Shown here: positions 16,023 through 24,831 of the stretch, one piece after another
Numbering within the stretch: the first letter of the stretch is position 1
Layout: every line of letters starts with the position of its first letter
Assembly (NCBI RefSeq): GCF_900044055.2
Contig: NZ_FCOX02000001.1
Span: 310,001 to 374,000 of the forward strand
DNA from: Caballeronia calidae
Lineage (GTDB): Bacteria; Pseudomonadota; Gammaproteobacteria; Burkholderiales; Burkholderiaceae
Direction: 5' to 3'
Length of the DNA stretch: 64,000 nucleotides
The notes under the pieces: generated by a model
The model's database searches: none
Told to the model about the DNA's origin: nothing
What the model saw: the letters and a program-made list of their open reading frames with translations, nothing else
Made by a program: the position numbers and the translations under genes

Positions 16023-17699
16023 ATGAAACAGGACGCGCGCAAGCTCGAAGGCGAATTCGACTACATCATCGTCGGCGCGGGCACGGCCGGCTGTGTGCTC
16101 GCGAATCGCCTCACCGAAGATCCCAACGTGAACGTGCTGCTGCTCGAAGCGGGCGGCAAGGACGACTATCACTGGATTCACATTCCGGTCGGTTATCTGT
16201 ATTGCATCGGCAATCCGCGCACGGACTGGCTCTATAAGACGCAAGCGGAGCCGGGCCTCAACGGGCGCACGCTGGCATATCCGCGCGGACGTGTGCTCGG
16301 CGGATGCTCGTCGATCAACGGCATGATCTACATGCGCGGCCAGCGCGAGGATTACGACGACTGGGCGCATATCAGCGGCGATCCGAACTGGTCGTGGGAT
16401 TCCGTGCTGCCCGTCTTCATGCGCAGCGAGGACCATCACGGCGGCGGCAATCAATGGCACGGCGCGGGCGGCGAATGGCGCGTCGAGAAGCAGCGCCTGA
16501 AGTGGAAGATTCTCGAAACCTTCGCGCAAGCCGCGCAGCAAAGCGGCATTCCCGCGACCGATGACTTCAATCGCGGTGACAACACCGGCGTCGGTTACTT
16601 CGAAGTCAATCAGCGCGGCGGCATACGCTGGAACGCAGCGAAAGCCTTCTTGCGCGAAGCGATGAAGCGCCCCAATCTCACGACGATCACCGGCGCGCAC
16701 ACACAAAGGCTCATATTCGAAGGCACGCGCTGCGTCGGCGTGGAATATCGCGGCGGCGATGTCGACTACATCGCGCGTGCACGTTGCGAGGTCATTCTCA
16801 GCGCGGGCGCGGTGAATTCGCCGCAGATTCTGGAGTTGTCGGGCATCGGCAATGGCGCGCGTCTGCAGCGTCTCGGCATCGATGTCGTGAAGAGTCTGCG
16901 TGGCGTCGGCGAAAATCTGCAGGACCACTTGCAATTGCGCATGGCCTACAAGGTCAACGGCGTGCGCACGCTCAATACATTGTCGGCGCATTGGTGGGGC
17001 AAGCTTTTCATCGGCATGCAATACGCGTTGATGCGAAGCGGCCCGATGTCGATGGCGCCTTCGCAGCTCGGCGCGTTCGCGAAGTCCAATCCCGACGATG
17101 CGTCGATCACGCGCGCCGATGTCGAATATCACGTTCAGCCCTTGTCGCTCGAACGATTCGGCGAGCCATTGCATCCGTTCAACGCGTTCACTGCATCGGT
17201 GTGCAACCTGCGGCCGACATCGCGCGGCAGCGTGCATATCGAATCGCCGGATGCCCATGCGGCGCCGCTCATCGCGCCGAACTATCTGTCGACGGACCGC
17301 GACCGCGAAGTCGCCGCGAATTCGCTGCGCCTCACGCGGCGCATCGTCAGCGCGCCCGCATTAGCGCAATACGCGCCCGAGGAAATTCTTCCCGGGATAC
17401 AGTTCCAGACGCAGGAAGAACTGGTCGAAGCCGCAGGCAAGGTCGGCACGACGATCTTCCATCCTGTCGGCACATGCCGGATGGGCACGGACAACGATCC
17501 CGGCGCGGTCGTCGATAGCCGCTTGCGCGTGATCGGCGTGCGGGGCCTGCGCGTGGTCGATGCATCGGTGATGCCGACGATCACATCGGGCAACACCAAC
17601 TCGCCCACGCTCATGATCGCCGAGCGCGCGAGCGACATGATTCGCGAAGACAGGCGCGGCATCGAAACGGAGGAAGTGATCGCGACCGCGCTTGCATGA
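16023..17699 (+). CDS. GMC-family FAD oxidoreductase (choline/alcohol dehydrogenase-like)
   Basis: 558 residues. FAD-binding motif IIVGAGTAGCVLANRL near residue 15, GMC signature 1 around YPRGRVLGGCSSINGMIY, signature 2 SAGAVNSPQILELSGIG, and the catalytic C-terminal HPVGTCRMG followed by VVDASVMPTITSGNTNSPT. It oxidises a primary alcohol; choline, aryl or polyethylene glycol-type substrates are possible. AGGAGAC precedes the ATG. The divergent LysR protein is the likely regulator. No betaine aldehyde dehydrogenase is adjacent, so betA is not assigned. Confidence 0.9.
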   Translation: MKQDARKLEGEFDYIIVGAGTAGCVLANRLTEDPNVNVLLLEAGGKDDYHWIHIPVGYLYCIGNPRTDWLYKTQAEPGLNGRTLAYPRGRVLGGCSSINGMIYMRGQREDYDDWAHISGDPNWSWDSVLPVFMRSEDHHGGGNQWHGAGGEWRVEKQRLKWKILETFAQAAQQSGIPATDDFNRGDNTGVGYFEVNQRGGIRWNAAKAFLREAMKRPNLTTITGAHTQRLIFEGTRCVGVEYRGGDVDYIARARCEVILSAGAVNSPQILELSGIGNGARLQRLGIDVVKSLRGVGENLQDHLQLRMAYKVNGVRTLNTLSAHWWGKLFIGMQYALMRSGPMSMAPSQLGAFAKSNPDDASITRADVEYHVQPLSLERFGEPLHPFNAFTASVCNLRPTSRGSVHIESPDAHAAPLIAPNYLSTDRDREVAANSLRLTRRIVSAPALAQYAPEEILPGIQFQTQEELVEAAGKVGTTIFHPVGTCRMGTDNDPGAVVDSRLRVIGVRGLRVVDASVMPTITSGNTNSPTLMIAERASDMIREDRRGIETEEVIATALA

Positions 17700-18068
17700 C
17701 AAAGAGGTGACGCGCGCACTTCATATGTCGGGATGACGCGTGCATGACGCGCGCATGACGCTGCGATGCAATGCTTATATGCACGGAGAATAAGCACTCT
17801 CCATGCCCCGGTTGCGTGCATGCTCAAGGCTCCAAGCAATTCGTTAGTTAGTGCAAATCCCAATGATTGCGCTGCATCATTGGCGCGACAATGGCCCCGG
17901 ATCAAGTGATGCTCGGCATATCGCGTGCACACTTTGTGCGGGCGCAACAGCGATGCACGAAGCGAAGCAGTACCGGAATGGAGACAACGTCCGGTGCTCG
18001 CGGAAAGAAAAAATAAGGCGCAGGTGAACGGGGTTTTGCCCAGCGCCTCACTTCGCATGGAAGGGGAC
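17700..18068. other. Gene-free upstream region of the first liv-type operon
   Basis: About 370 bases. It holds three tandem 11-base repeats (17734-17766) and then a region with no clear promoter. An in-frame extension of the next gene reaches into it but lacks a ribosome site. Confidence 0.45.
17734..17766. repeat. Three tandem 11-base repeats
   Basis: ATGACGCGTGC, ATGACGCGCGC and ATGACGCTGCG lie directly head to tail. The 11-base period equals about one helical turn, so the copies face the same side of the DNA, as regulator sites often do. Confidence 0.55.
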
Positions 18069-18848
18069 ATGATTCTCGGCGACACCATTCTGGAAACGCG
18101 AGGGCTCACAAAGGAATTCAAGGGCTTCACGGCCGTGAATGGCGTGAACCTGCGCGTTCGCCGCGGTTCGATCCACGCGCTGATCGGACCCAACGGCGCA
18201 GGCAAGACCACCTGCTTCAACCTGCTCACCAAGTTCCTCGAACCCACTGCGGGCCAGATCGTTTTCAATGGCACGGATATCACGCGCGAGCGCCCGGCGC
18301 ATATCGCGCGGCGCGGCATCATCCGCTCGTTTCAGATCTCCGCCGTGTTCCCGCATTTGACGGTGTTGCAGAACGTTCGTATCGGCCTGCAGCGGCAACT
18401 GGGCACGTCGTTTCATTTCTGGCGTAGCGAGCGCTCGCTCGATGCGCTCAACGATCGCGCGATGGATCTGCTCACGCAAGTCGGCCTCACCGATTTCGCC
18501 GACACCAAAACCGTCGAGCTTTCGTACGGCCGCAAGCGCGCGCTCGAGATCGCGACCACCTTGTCGATGGAACCGGAACTCATGCTCCTCGACGAACCGA
18601 CGCAAGGCATGGGCCATGAGGACGTCGATCGCGTGACGGCACTCATCAAGAAAGTGTCGGCGGGCCGCACCATCCTGATGGTCGAGCACAACATGAACGT
18701 GATCGCGGGCATCTCCGACACCATCACCGTGCTTCAGCGCGGCGAAGTGCTCGCCGAAGGCAGCTACGCGGAAGTGTCCAAGAATCCGCTCGTGATGGAA
18801 GCCTACATGGGCAGCGCCGATGCGGCGCTCACCGGAGCGCATGCATGA
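18069..18848 (+). CDS. Branched-chain amino acid-type ABC transporter ATP-binding protein (LivG type)
   Basis: 259 residues. Walker A GPNGAGKTT (around residue 39), Q-loop SFQISAVFPHLTVLQNV, signature LSYGRKRALEIA and Walker B LMLLDEPTQGMG. First gene of an operon LivG-LivF-binding protein-LivH-LivM (18069-22863). The ATG at 18069 follows GAAGGGG by 7 bases. ATP hydrolysis powers uptake of an amino acid, amide or similar small molecule; the substrate is not defined by sequence. Confidence 0.9.
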   Translation: MILGDTILETRGLTKEFKGFTAVNGVNLRVRRGSIHALIGPNGAGKTTCFNLLTKFLEPTAGQIVFNGTDITRERPAHIARRGIIRSFQISAVFPHLTVLQNVRIGLQRQLGTSFHFWRSERSLDALNDRAMDLLTQVGLTDFADTKTVELSYGRKRALEIATTLSMEPELMLLDEPTQGMGHEDVDRVTALIKKVSAGRTILMVEHNMNVIAGISDTITVLQRGEVLAEGSYAEVSKNPLVMEAYMGSADAALTGAHA

Positions 18849-19606
18849 GTACGACCGTGGAAGAGCGCCGCTCGCGCGAGGCGAACGGCGCGGCGGGTAA
18901 TGTTCCCGCGCTGGAATTATCGGGCCTGCAGGCGTGGTACGGGGAATCCCACATCCTGCACGGCGTGGATCTCAAGGTGAATCGCGGTGAAGTCGTCACG
19001 CTGCTCGGCCGCAACGGCGCGGGCCGTACGACGACGCTGCGCGCCATCATGGGTTTGACGGGTCGGCGCACGGGATCGATTCGCGTCGCGGGAACCGAAA
19101 CCATCGGCCTCGCGACGCACAAGATCGCGCATTACGGGGTCGGCTATTGCCCGGAAGAGCGCGGCATTTTTTCGAGCTTGTCCTGCGAGGAAAACCTCTT
19201 GTTGCCGCCGCTCATCGGCAACGCCAAAGAGGCGATGTCGCTCGACGAAATCTACTCGATGTTCCCGAACCTGAAGGAACGCCGCGCGAGCCAGGGCACG
19301 CGTCTTTCGGGCGGCGAGCAGCAGATGCTGGCCGTGGCGCGCATTTTGCGCACGGGCGCCAATCTGCTTCTGCTCGATGAAATTTCGGAAGGGCTTGCGC
19401 CGGTCATCGTGCAGACACTCGCGCGCATGATCCTGATGCTGAAATCGCGCGGCTACACGATCGTCATGGTCGAACAGAATTTTCGTTTCGCGGCGCCGCT
19501 CGCGGACCGCTTCTACGTGATGGAGCACGGAAACATCGTCGAGCATTTCGGCGCGGGGGAACTCGAAGCGAAGATGCCGGTGCTGCACGAACTGCTCGGA
19601 GTCTGA
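18845..19606 (+). CDS. Branched-chain amino acid-type ABC transporter ATP-binding protein (LivF type), Walker A Lys replaced
   Basis: 253 residues, overlapping the LivG gene by four bases (ATGA). Walker A reads GRNGAGRTTT: the nucleotide-binding lysine is arginine (codon CGT, 19039 region). Signature LSGGEQQMLAVAR and Walker B LLLLDEISEGLAP are intact. The companion LivG keeps its lysine, so the dimer may have one weakened ATP site. Otherwise length and order are normal for LivF. Confidence 0.9.
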   Translation: MSTTVEERRSREANGAAGNVPALELSGLQAWYGESHILHGVDLKVNRGEVVTLLGRNGAGRTTTLRAIMGLTGRRTGSIRVAGTETIGLATHKIAHYGVGYCPEERGIFSSLSCEENLLLPPLIGNAKEAMSLDEIYSMFPNLKERRASQGTRLSGGEQQMLAVARILRTGANLLLLDEISEGLAPVIVQTLARMILMLKSRGYTIVMVEQNFRFAAPLADRFYVMEHGNIVEHFGAGELEAKMPVLHELLGV

Positions 19607-19681
19607 GCGGCGCGTGGCACGCCAGGTTGAGAAGGGCAACACCAGTAATACCGCAACAAATCAAAACTCATGGAGACTGGA

Positions 19682-20902
19682 ATGAAAAAGAAGACCCTCG
19701 CGCGCCTCTCTAATCTGTGCTTTGCGGCTGCGGCGGCGAGTGTGGCGGTGATGAGCAGCAGTGCATCCGCCGCCGACGGCAACAGCGTGAAGATCGGTTT
19801 CGTCACGGACCTGTCGGGCCTGTATGCCGACATCGACGGACCGGGCGGCCTCGAAGCGATTCGCATGGCGATCGCCGATTTCGGCGGCAAGGTGAACGGC
19901 AAGCCGATCGAGCTCGTCTATGCAGACCACCAGAACAAGGCCGATATCGCCGCATCGCGCGCGCGTGAATGGATCGACCGCGATGGCGTGAACGTGATCA
20001 TCGGCGGCACGAACTCGGCGACGGCGTTGTCCACCGCGCAAGTCGCTGCGGAGAAGAAGACGCCGTACATCAACATCGGCGCGGGCGCGGACAACCTGAC
20101 CAACGAGCAATGCTCGCCGTACACCGTCCACTACGCCTACGACACGATGGCGCTCGCGAAAGGCACCGGTTCCGCGGTGACGAAGCAGGGCGGCAAGAGC
20201 TGGTACTTCCTGACGGCGGACTACGCTTTCGGCAAGGCGCTGGAAAAGAACACGGCTGACGTCGTGAAGGCCAACGGCGGCCAGGTGCTCGGCGAAGTGC
20301 GTCATCCGCTGTCGGCGTCGGACTTCTCGTCGTTCCTGTTGCAGGCACAGGGATCGAAGGCGCAGGTGCTCGGCCTCGCGAACGCGGGCGGCGATACGAT
20401 CAACTCGATCAAGGCCGCGAAGGAATTCGGCATCAACAAGTCGATGAAGATCGCCGCGCTGCTCATCTTCATCAACGATATCCACAGCCTCGGGCTCGAG
20501 ACGACGCAAGGCCTCGTCGCGACGGACAGCTGGTACTGGAACAAGGATGAGAACACGCGCAAGTGGTCGCAGCGCTACTTCGGCAAGATGAAGAAGATGC
20601 CGTCGAGCCTGCAGGCCGCCGACTACTCCGCCGTGATGACGTACCTGAACGCGGTGAAGGCGGCGGGCACGACCGACAGCGACAAGGTGATGGCGCAGCT
20701 TCGCAAGACGAAGATCGACGACTTCTACGCGAAGGGCTACATCCGTGAAGACGGCTCGATGATCCACGACATGTACCTGATGGAAGTGAAGAAGCCGTCG
20801 GAATCGAAGGAGCCGTGGGACTACTACAAGATCACCGCGACGATTCCGGGCGATCAGGCGTTCGGCACGAAGGCGGAGTCGCGCTGCAAGCTCTGGAAGT
20901 AA
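19682..20902 (+). CDS. ABC transporter substrate-binding protein (LivK type)
   Basis: 406 residues with a signal peptide cleaved near ASAADG (about residue 31). Mature part is a type I periplasmic binding fold: VKIGFVTDLSGLYADIDGPGGLEAIRMA, with the INIGAGADNLTNEQCSPYTVHYAYDT segment. It delivers a ligand to the membrane genes that follow. The ATG at 19682 has GGAG six bases upstream; an earlier ATG at 19670 overlaps that site. Confidence 0.9.
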   Translation: MKKKTLARLSNLCFAAAAASVAVMSSSASAADGNSVKIGFVTDLSGLYADIDGPGGLEAIRMAIADFGGKVNGKPIELVYADHQNKADIAASRAREWIDRDGVNVIIGGTNSATALSTAQVAAEKKTPYINIGAGADNLTNEQCSPYTVHYAYDTMALAKGTGSAVTKQGGKSWYFLTADYAFGKALEKNTADVVKANGGQVLGEVRHPLSASDFSSFLLQAQGSKAQVLGLANAGGDTINSIKAAKEFGINKSMKIAALLIFINDIHSLGLETTQGLVATDSWYWNKDENTRKWSQRYFGKMKKMPSSLQAADYSAVMTYLNAVKAAGTTDSDKVMAQLRKTKIDDFYAKGYIREDGSMIHDMYLMEVKKPSESKEPWDYYKITATIPGDQAFGTKAESRCKLWK

Positions 20903-21007
20903 GCGTTCGGTAGTGCCTCATGGGGCAATAACGCGTTCGCGCGGCGGCGGCCGAAGAAGGCCGCTTGCCGCCGCACCCGCGTCAACACGTTTCTGACGGC
21001 AGGTTCA

Positions 21008-21892
21008 ATGGAAATATTCGGCATCCCCCTCGCCGCAATGATGAGCCAGCTGCTGCTCGGGCTGGTGAACGGCTCGTTCTACGCGATCCTGAGCCTCGGG
21101 CTCGCGGTGATCTTCGGCCTGCTCAACGTCATCAATTTCGCGCACGGCGCGCTCTTCATGCTGGGCGCGATGCTCGCGTGGATGGGCTACTCGTATCTCA
21201 GCGTGCCCTATTGGGCGATGCTCGTGCTCGCGCCGATCGTCGTCGGGCTGTTCGGCGTGATCGTCGAGCGCTCGATGCTGCGCTGGCTCTACAAGCTCGA
21301 TCATCTCTACGGGCTCTTGCTCACCTTCGGCCTCACGCTCGTGATCGAAGGCGTGTTCCGCTCCATCTATGGATCGTCGGGCCAGCCGTACGACGTGCCT
21401 TCGCTGCTCACCGGCGCGACCAATCTCGGCTTCATGTTCCTGCCGAACTATCGTGCATGGGTGGTCGTCGCGTCGCTCGTCGTGTGTTTCGCGACGTGGT
21501 TCGTGATCGAGAAGACGCGCATCGGCGCCTATCTGCGCGCGGGCACGGAGAACCCGAAGCTCGTCGAGGCCTTCGGCATCAACGTGCCGATGATGATCAC
21601 GCTCACCTACGGCTTCGGCGTCGCGCTCGCGGCGTTCGCGGGCGTGCTCGCGGCCCCCGTAATCCAGGTGTCGCCGCTGATGGGCCAGTCGATGATCATC
21701 ACCGTGTTCGCGGTCGTCGTGATCGGCGGCATGGGCTCGATCATGGGTTCGATTCTCACGGGCCTTCTGCTCGGTGTGATCGAAGGCTTCACGCGCGTGT
21801 TCTATCCGGAAGCGTCCGCGACGGTCGTCTTCGTCATCATGGCGATCGTATTGATGATTCGCCCGGCAGGACTCTTCGGCAAGGAAAAATGA
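21008..21892 (+). CDS. Branched-chain amino acid-type ABC permease (LivH type)
   Basis: 294 residues with about eight membrane helices. Typical LivH start LGLVNGSFYAILSLGLAVIFGLLNVINFAHGALFMLGA, and the EAA-like loop GTENPKLVEAFGIN. Overlaps the LivM gene at its stop codon. Forms the membrane channel with LivM. Confidence 0.92.
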   Translation: MEIFGIPLAAMMSQLLLGLVNGSFYAILSLGLAVIFGLLNVINFAHGALFMLGAMLAWMGYSYLSVPYWAMLVLAPIVVGLFGVIVERSMLRWLYKLDHLYGLLLTFGLTLVIEGVFRSIYGSSGQPYDVPSLLTGATNLGFMFLPNYRAWVVVASLVVCFATWFVIEKTRIGAYLRAGTENPKLVEAFGINVPMMITLTYGFGVALAAFAGVLAAPVIQVSPLMGQSMIITVFAVVVIGGMGSIMGSILTGLLLGVIEGFTRVFYPEASATVVFVIMAIVLMIRPAGLFGKEK

Positions 21893-22863
21893 TGCAGAGA
21901 AAAGCGCTCTACACGCTGTTGCTGATCGGGCTGATCGCGGCGCCGTTCGTCGGCGTGTATCCGGTGTTCATGATGAAGGTGCTGTGCTTCGCGCTCTTCG
22001 CGGCGGCGTTCAACCTGCTGATCGGCTATACGGGGCTGCTGTCGTTCGGGCACGCGATGTTCCTTTCCACCGCGGGCTACATCACCGGCTACGCCATTCA
22101 GACGCTCAACTTCACGCCGGAGCTCGGCGTGATCGCGGGCACGGCGGCCGCGACGCTGCTCGGCCTCGTCGCCGGGCTGCTCGCGATCCGGCGCCAGGGC
22201 ATCTACTTCGCGATGGTCACGCTCGCGCTCGCGCAGATGGTGTACTTCGTGTTCCTGCAGGCGCCCTTCACGCATGGCGAGGACGGTCTGCAAGGCGTGC
22301 CGCGCGGCAAGCTCTTCAACGTCGTCGATCTGGGCAGCGACATCACGCTCTATTACGTCGTGCTCGTCGTGATGCTGCTCGCGTTCGCGCTGATCGTCCG
22401 CATCGTGCACTCGCCGTTCGGGCAGGTGCTGATCGCGATCAAGGAGAACGAGCCGCGCGCGATCTCGCTCGGCTACGACACGTCGCGCTACAAGCTGCTC
22501 GCGTTCGTGCTGTCGGCGGGTCTCGCGGGTTTCGCGGGTTCGCTCAAGACGGTCGTGCTCGGCTTCGAAACGCTCGGCGACGCCTATTGGACCATGTCCG
22601 GCCTCGTCGTCCTGATGACGCTCGTCGGCGGCATGAGCACGATGTTCGGGCCGCTGCTCGGCGCCGCGATCATCGTCGCGCTGGAAGACCGGCTCGGCGA
22701 TATCGGCAGCGGCATCGCCCGGCTCACCGGCGTGTCGTGGTTCAACTCGCTCGGCGAATCGGTGACGATCGTGACCGGGCTCATCTTCATCGCGTGCGTG
22801 CTGGCTTTCCGCCGCGGGATCGTCGGGGAGATCGTCGCCCGGGTTCGTCCGCTGCAGAGCTAA
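21892..22863 (+). CDS. Branched-chain amino acid-type ABC permease (LivM type)
   Basis: 323 residues with about nine membrane helices; motifs FNLLIGYTGLLSFGHAMF and IKENEPRAISLGYDTSRYK (EAA loop) mark LivM. Two adjacent ATGs (21889 and 21892) are possible starts; AAGGA at 21881 fits the second better. Last gene of the first liv-type operon. No hairpin with a T run immediately follows; the nearest one is at 23078. Confidence 0.9.
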   Translation: MQRKALYTLLLIGLIAAPFVGVYPVFMMKVLCFALFAAAFNLLIGYTGLLSFGHAMFLSTAGYITGYAIQTLNFTPELGVIAGTAAATLLGLVAGLLAIRRQGIYFAMVTLALAQMVYFVFLQAPFTHGEDGLQGVPRGKLFNVVDLGSDITLYYVVLVVMLLAFALIVRIVHSPFGQVLIAIKENEPRAISLGYDTSRYKLLAFVLSAGLAGFAGSLKTVVLGFETLGDAYWTMSGLVVLMTLVGGMSTMFGPLLGAAIIVALEDRLGDIGSGIARLTGVSWFNSLGESVTIVTGLIFIACVLAFRRGIVGEIVARVRPLQS

Positions 22864-23384
22864 AGCGATTTAGTTTGAAATACGAACGAATCGGGCAATT
22901 GCGAGATGCGCGCTGTATTGCAAGAAATACGCCCCGTTGAAGTGCTTTTCTGCACCACTAGGGTAAATGCTAGGTTGTCGCACAGTGTTGCATTCTTTAA
23001 CATGCGTCCTAGTTCTGTTGCACCCAGATTTTTTGAGGTGGAGAACGAGGAGACATGAGGCACGAAGTGCCCGACCGAAAAGCGCTGTTGGATGAGTCCA
23101 ACAGCGCTTTTTTATTTGCCCGTCGATAATACGAATAAATCCCGCGCGGCATTTTAAGCGGGGTTTTCCCGAGGGTTTCGCGACTCGCACGGCGACGTTG
23201 CCAAGGCATTGAAAAACAACGCTGAAGCGTGCCGGAAACCCTTCAAAATGCTTGCTGCGCGGCGGTTTAGTCCGCTAAACTGCATTTCCCGACCCGTCGG
23301 TCGGCGATTTCAGGCGGGCGCGAATCACGGGCATATTCGCAAGCAGTTCTTCACGCAGAAACACGATTTACGGGGCGCAAATCA
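22864..23384. other. Gene-free region between the two liv-type clusters
   Basis: About 520 bases with no convincing protein gene. It contains a strong hairpin-T run element (23058-23113, possible small RNA end) and the leader of the next binding protein gene. Confidence 0.5.
23058..23113 (+). ncRNA. Tandem hairpins with T run: terminator or 3-prime end of a small RNA
   Basis: A small GGCAC-GAA-GTGCC hairpin is followed by a perfect 15-base stem (AAAAGCGCTGTTGGA and complement, loop TGAG) and a run of T. It starts almost 200 bases after livM, farther than expected for that gene's terminator, so an independent small RNA is possible. The transcript start is not known. Confidence 0.4.
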
Positions 23385-24551
23385 ATGAAGTTGGCTTTAC
23401 GCGGTAAGACGGTCGCAATGGCCGTCGCGGCATTATCGGCGGTATTCAGCAATCAGGTTTTGGCGGACGTGAAAATCGGCGTGACGGTCTCGGCAACGGG
23501 TCCGGCGGCGTCGCTCGGCATTCCGGAAAAGAACACCATCGCACTGTTGCCCAAGGAGGTCGCCGGGCAGAAAGTGGAATATATCGTCCTCGACGACGCC
23601 ACCGATTCCACTCAGGCCGTGAAAAACGCGCGCAAGCTGACGAGCGAAGATCACGTCGATGCACTCGTCGGCTCGACGGTCGTGCCCAATTCGCTCGCGA
23701 TGACCGACATCGCCGCCGAAGCGCACACGCCGATGATTTCGATGGCCGCGGCCGCGAGCCTCGTCGAGCCGATGGACGCGAAAAAGGCGTGGGTCTTCAA
23801 GACGCCGCAGAACGACATCCTGATGGCCACCGCGATCGCGCAGCACATGGCCAATCACGGCGTGAAGACGGTGGCGTTCATCGGCTTCAGCGACGCGTAC
23901 GGCGAGAGCTGGTTCAAGGAGTTCTCGAAGGCCGCCGATCTCGCGAAGCTGAAGGTCGTCGCCAATGAGCGCTTCGCGCGCAACGACGCATCGGTGACGG
24001 GACAAGTGCTCAAGATGATGTCGCAGAACGCGGACGCGGTGCTGATCGCGGGCGCGGGCACGCCGGCCGCGCTGCCGCAGAAGACGCTCAAGGAGCGCGG
24101 CTACAAGGGCAAGATCTATCAGACGCACGGCGTCGCCAATAACGACTTCCTCCGCGTGTGCGGCAAGGATTGCGAAGGCACGTTCCTGCCGGCGGGGCCG
24201 TTGCTCGTCGCGGAGCAGCTGCCCGACAGCAATCCCGTGAAGCAGGCCGCGCTCACGTACAAGAAGGCGTATGAAGGCGCATACGGCGCGGGCTCGGTGT
24301 CGACCTTCGGCGGTCACGCGTGGGACGCGGGCCTCATCCTGCAACGCGCGATTCCCGTCGCCCTGAAGAAGGGCCAGCCCGGCACGCCGGCGTTCCGCGA
24401 AGCGTTGCGCGCGGCCATTGAAGAGACGAAGAATCTGCCCGCCTCGCACGGCATCTTCAACATGAGCCCCAATGACCACTCCGGACTGGACCAGCGCGCA
24501 CGCGTAATGGTGGAGATCGTCGGCGGCAAGTGGAAGCTCTCGAGCAACTGA
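23385..24551 (+). CDS. ABC transporter substrate-binding protein (LivK type), first of a tandem pair
   Basis: 388 residues. Signal peptide cleaved near VLADVK (about residue 27). The mature protein starts VKIGVTVSATGPAASLGIPEKN. It is closely similar along its length to the protein at 24832-26004 (shared MDAKKAWVFKTPQND, QTHGVANNDFLRVCGKDCEG, STFGGHAWDAG). Two cysteines in the CGKDC motif may form a disulfide. Followed by its own terminator, so the two copies can be expressed separately. Confidence 0.92.
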   Translation: MKLALRGKTVAMAVAALSAVFSNQVLADVKIGVTVSATGPAASLGIPEKNTIALLPKEVAGQKVEYIVLDDATDSTQAVKNARKLTSEDHVDALVGSTVVPNSLAMTDIAAEAHTPMISMAAAASLVEPMDAKKAWVFKTPQNDILMATAIAQHMANHGVKTVAFIGFSDAYGESWFKEFSKAADLAKLKVVANERFARNDASVTGQVLKMMSQNADAVLIAGAGTPAALPQKTLKERGYKGKIYQTHGVANNDFLRVCGKDCEGTFLPAGPLLVAEQLPDSNPVKQAALTYKKAYEGAYGAGSVSTFGGHAWDAGLILQRAIPVALKKGQPGTPAFREALRAAIEETKNLPASHGIFNMSPNDHSGLDQRARVMVEIVGGKWKLSSN

Positions 24552-24581
24552 CGGAATCGCATGTGAATTGATTCGGAGAAC

Positions 24582-24615
24582 AAAGGCGCGTTAGCAACAC
24601 AACGCGCCTTTTTTT
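24582..24615 (+). terminator. Intrinsic terminator between the tandem binding-protein genes
   Basis: AAAGGCGCGTT and its complement with an eight-base loop, followed by T residues; 30 bases after the stop codon of the first binding protein. Confidence 0.85.
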
Positions 24616-24831
24616 CTGTGTCGTGCAGTGAGAAACCGCAGCGGAAAGAGAGGGCGCAAACGCCTCGCCCGCAGCGGCGCAACGGTCAGGGAAAACCAGC
24701 CTTGGCATGCAGTAACGCGGTAAATAGATTGGGGCGGCTCTTTGGTTAGCCCAAGGCAGCGGCATCGATAACAACTCGCAGCAGCGCACCGCAGGGGTGC
24801 GTGAACAGCAAGTCGCGTTTGGAGACAAGCA

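Noticed and set aside
20965-21891. Upstream extension of the LivM frame to 20965
   Set aside because: It runs through the LivH gene in another frame with arginine-rich sequence; the true LivM start is at 21889/21892.
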